Shown in pieces: positions 5,336-7,275 of a DNA stretch of 7,275 nucleotides (position 1 is its first letter; each line of letters opens with the position of its first letter). This DNA is from Desulfobacterales bacterium (GTDB lineage Bacteria > Desulfobacterota > Desulfobacteria > Desulfobacterales > JAFDCJ01): NCBI GenBank assembly GCA_020345785.1, contig CP070771.1, positions 1,164,201 to 1,171,475 of the forward strand. The letters are read 5' to 3'. A program made the position numbers and the translations under genes. The notes beneath the pieces were generated by a model. That model searched no databases. It saw only the letters and a program-made list of their open reading frames with translations, and was not told where the DNA came from.

Positions 5336-7275
5336 TGGTTGATCATCTTTTTACTTTCTTAAAGATAGGCCCGGTGATCCTGCCGAATCGTATTTGCTTT
5401 CTTGCCCATCGCACCAATTTTGGGTGTAAGGGACGACTGAACGACCGTCATATCGCCTACTACCGGCGCCGGGCCAGAGGGGGGTGCGGCCTCATCATCC
5501 TCGGTGAACTTTCGATCTATCCCAACGACTATCCCTGGGAGGGGATGATCGAGACCTACCATCCGGCCGCTGTTGAAGATTTTCAGAGATTTACCGATAC
5601 CCTTCACGCATCTGACACCCTCGTTTTTGCCCAGCTTAACCATCACGGTTTTCAAAGCAACGGCGCCCGAACCCGGCGCGAAACCTGGGGACCATCGGCT
5701 GTTGCCGATGTGGTCTTCGGTGAGGTTTGTAAGCCGATGGAGCCTGAAGATATTACCGCGGTCGTTGATGCCTTTTCTGATGCCGCGCGGCGGGTGAAAG
5801 CCGGCGGCTTCGATGGGATCGAAATCGACATGGGCCCGGAATCGTTGCTGCGGCAGTTTCTATCTCCCATAAGCAATCATCGTCAGGATGATTTCGGCGG
5901 CAGTCTGGAAAACCGGATGCGATTTGCCTTTGAAGTTATCAACGCTGTCAGGGGTGCAGTGGGCAGTGATTTCGCCGTGGGGGTTCGGTTGTGTATTGAT
6001 GAGCGCTTTTGGGGAGGCATTACGCCGGAGGAGTCATTACAAGTTGCCCGGGTCCTTGAAGTTTCCGGACAGGTGGATTTTATTCAGGCTACCCTAGGAA
6101 CATACTATAATCTTTACCTAATCATGGGCAGTATGCACATCCCCATGGGGTTTACGATAGAGCTGGCGGAGCAACTAAAGAGTAGTGTCAAGCTTCCGGT
6201 CATCGCGGGCTATCAGATAGAATTCCCTGATATGGCCGAGAGAATTCTGGCTGATGGAAAGGCGGATGCTACCGGTTTTGTGCGGGCTCTGATATGCGAC
6301 CCGGACATGGTAAAAAAGATCCGTGAGGGACATCCGGAAGATATCCGGATGTGTGTTAAGGATAACCAGGGCTGCATCGGACGGGTCAACCAGTCCAAAA
6401 CGATTGGGTGTATCCTGAATCCTCAGGTCGGCAATGAATCAATGACTAAAGGTCAGACTTGCCTTCCAGCTGAAAACAAGAAAAAGGTTATGGTGATCGG
6501 AGCGGGGCCGGCCGGCATGGAGGCTGCCCGCGTGGCCCGTGCGCGGGGCCATGAGGTCAGCGTATATGAAAAGAAAAAAATGGTGGGCGGGCAGCTGAAT
6601 CTGGCCGGCAAAGGCGCCGGCCGTGATGCATTGGAAGGCATCACACGCTATCTCAAACATATGCTGGATAAATTCAATGTACCGGTAATGACGGGTGTGT
6701 CGGTGACACCGGATCTGATTGAGGACCAGAAACCGGACGCCGTGGTGGTGGCCACCGGATCCGTTCCTGTGGATCGGCCGTATGACGGAGATTACGGGCC
6801 GCCCGATGTTTTAGATGTCCATCAGGTTTTAAGCCAAGATTACACGGTCGGAGAGAAAGTGCTGTTCATAGATGAAAACAGCGGTCATCATGCCACTGCT
6901 ACGGTGGAATATTTGGCCGAGCAGGGTAAAAAGGTCGACATGGTCACCGCCGAGCTTTTTATCGGAATCGAGCTGGCACCATTAGGAGATCTTTATCTTA
7001 CGCGCCAGCGGTTGTTGCAAAAAGGGGTAACCTTTACCACGGATGTTAGCGTAGATGAAATTCAGGGTACGACCGTTAAGGCCCACAATATTTATACCCA
7101 TGAGCCCATTGTATTCGATGACTACGATACGGTGATATTGGGTGCTGGCAATATTGTTAACGACCGGCTTTACCGGGAGTTGAAAGATCGGGTGGCGGAA
7201 ATTTACCGCATCGGTGATTGTGTCGCCCCGCGGGGTATCGATATGGCTATCCTGGAGGGACGCAGGGTTGGAGAG
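5335..7275 (+). CDS. Mycofactocin-associated FadH/old yellow enzyme-type flavin oxidoreductase (3' end outside window)
   Basis: Open frame of 647 codons with no stop, reaching the window end; the family is around 650 residues, so it is nearly complete. It matches the mycofactocin-linked members of the 2,4-dienoyl-CoA reductase (FadH)/trimethylamine dehydrogenase family: an FMN TIM barrel at about 1-330, a 4Fe-4S linker, then a dinucleotide-binding half. Seen are LSPISNHRQDDFGGSLENRMRF (from L176; barrel signature), C340-X2-D343-X3-C347-X11-C359 (cluster region), the FAD loop GAGPAG at 389-394 and IGDC near the end. In FadH the cluster ligands are four Cys; the second is Asp here. The catalytic Tyr of FadH aligns with S170. 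The ATG at 5335 overlaps the mftC stop by one base, so translation is coupled. It may reduce or oxidise an enone-type or other substrate tied to mycofactocin redox cycling; the actual substrate is unknown. Confidence 0.87.
   Translation, partial: MVDHLFTFLKIGPVILPNRICFLAHRTNFGCKGRLNDRHIAYYRRRARGGCGLIILGELSIYPNDYPWEGMIETYHPAAVEDFQRFTDTLHASDTLVFAQLNHHGFQSNGARTRRETWGPSAVADVVFGEVCKPMEPEDITAVVDAFSDAARRVKAGGFDGIEIDMGPESLLRQFLSPISNHRQDDFGGSLENRMRFAFEVINAVRGAVGSDFAVGVRLCIDERFWGGITPEESLQVARVLEVSGQVDFIQATLGTYYNLYLIMGSMHIPMGFTIELAEQLKSSVKLPVIAGYQIEFPDMAERILADGKADATGFVRALICDPDMVKKIREGHPEDIRMCVKDNQGCIGRVNQSKTIGCILNPQVGNESMTKGQTCLPAENKKKVMVIGAGPAGMEAARVARARGHEVSVYEKKKMVGGQLNLAGKGAGRDALEGITRYLKHMLDKFNVPVMTGVSVTPDLIEDQKPDAVVVATGSVPVDRPYDGDYGPPDVLDVHQVLSQDYTVGEKVLFIDENSGHHATATVEYLAEQGKKVDMVTAELFIGIELAPLGDLYLTRQRLLQKGVTFTTDVSVDEIQGTTVKAHNIYTHEPIVFDDYDTVILGAGNIVNDRLYRELKDRVAEIYRIGDCVAPRGIDMAILEGRRVGE

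Noticed and set aside
5573..5797. Plus-strand 74-codon open frame in another phase
   Set aside because: It is inside the FadH-type flavoprotein gene, whose continuous frame of 647 codons carries the family motifs.
1..7275. tRNA, rRNA, CRISPR arrays, insertion sequences or attachment sites
   Set aside because: No cloverleaf-like pattern, regular spacer array, transposase frame or terminal inverted repeats were seen by eye on either strand.

Overview
The window reads as part of an anaerobe's chromosome, most likely a Desulfobacterota (deltaproteobacterial) sulfate reducer or a relative. The clues are a tungsten-type aldehyde:ferredoxin oxidoreductase, a FadD-like acyl-CoA ligase, a stand-alone SCP2 domain protein, moderate base composition, and short intergenic blocks with a 7-bp GGAWNNN period. 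This taxonomic reading is an inference; there is no rRNA or marker gene here. All genes found are on the + strand.

Left half (1-3716): the C-terminal two-thirds of an aldehyde:ferredoxin oxidoreductase (2-1234, cut by the window start), a small hairpin terminator, a complete AMP-forming acyl-CoA ligase (1361-3052), a 172-bp spacer with repeats and a candidate promoter/operator, and a small SCP2-family protein (3225-3716). A strong rho-independent terminator (3762-3789) closes this part.

Right half (3845-7275): a mycofactocin (mft) biosynthesis cluster. The key gene is a 48-codon ORF at 3845-3991 ending in IDGICGVY, the signature C-terminus of the mycofactocin precursor MftA. It is followed by mftB (PqqD-like peptide chaperone), mftC (radical SAM/SPASM maturase with all expected cysteines) and, overlapping mftC by one base, a long FadH/old-yellow-enzyme-type flavoprotein that is still open at the window end. 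That last gene fills 5335-7275 and has unusual residues at a cluster-ligand position and an active-site position.

How they may work together (inference): MftB presents MftA to MftC, which modifies the C-terminal Val-Tyr; later steps (MftE peptidase, MftD dehydrogenase, glycosyltransferase) must be encoded outside the window. The finished redox cofactor normally serves nicotinoprotein alcohol dehydrogenases. Here the neighbours could carry the product onward: aldehyde to acid (AOR), acid to acyl-CoA (ligase), with the SCP2 protein as a possible lipid or acyl carrier.
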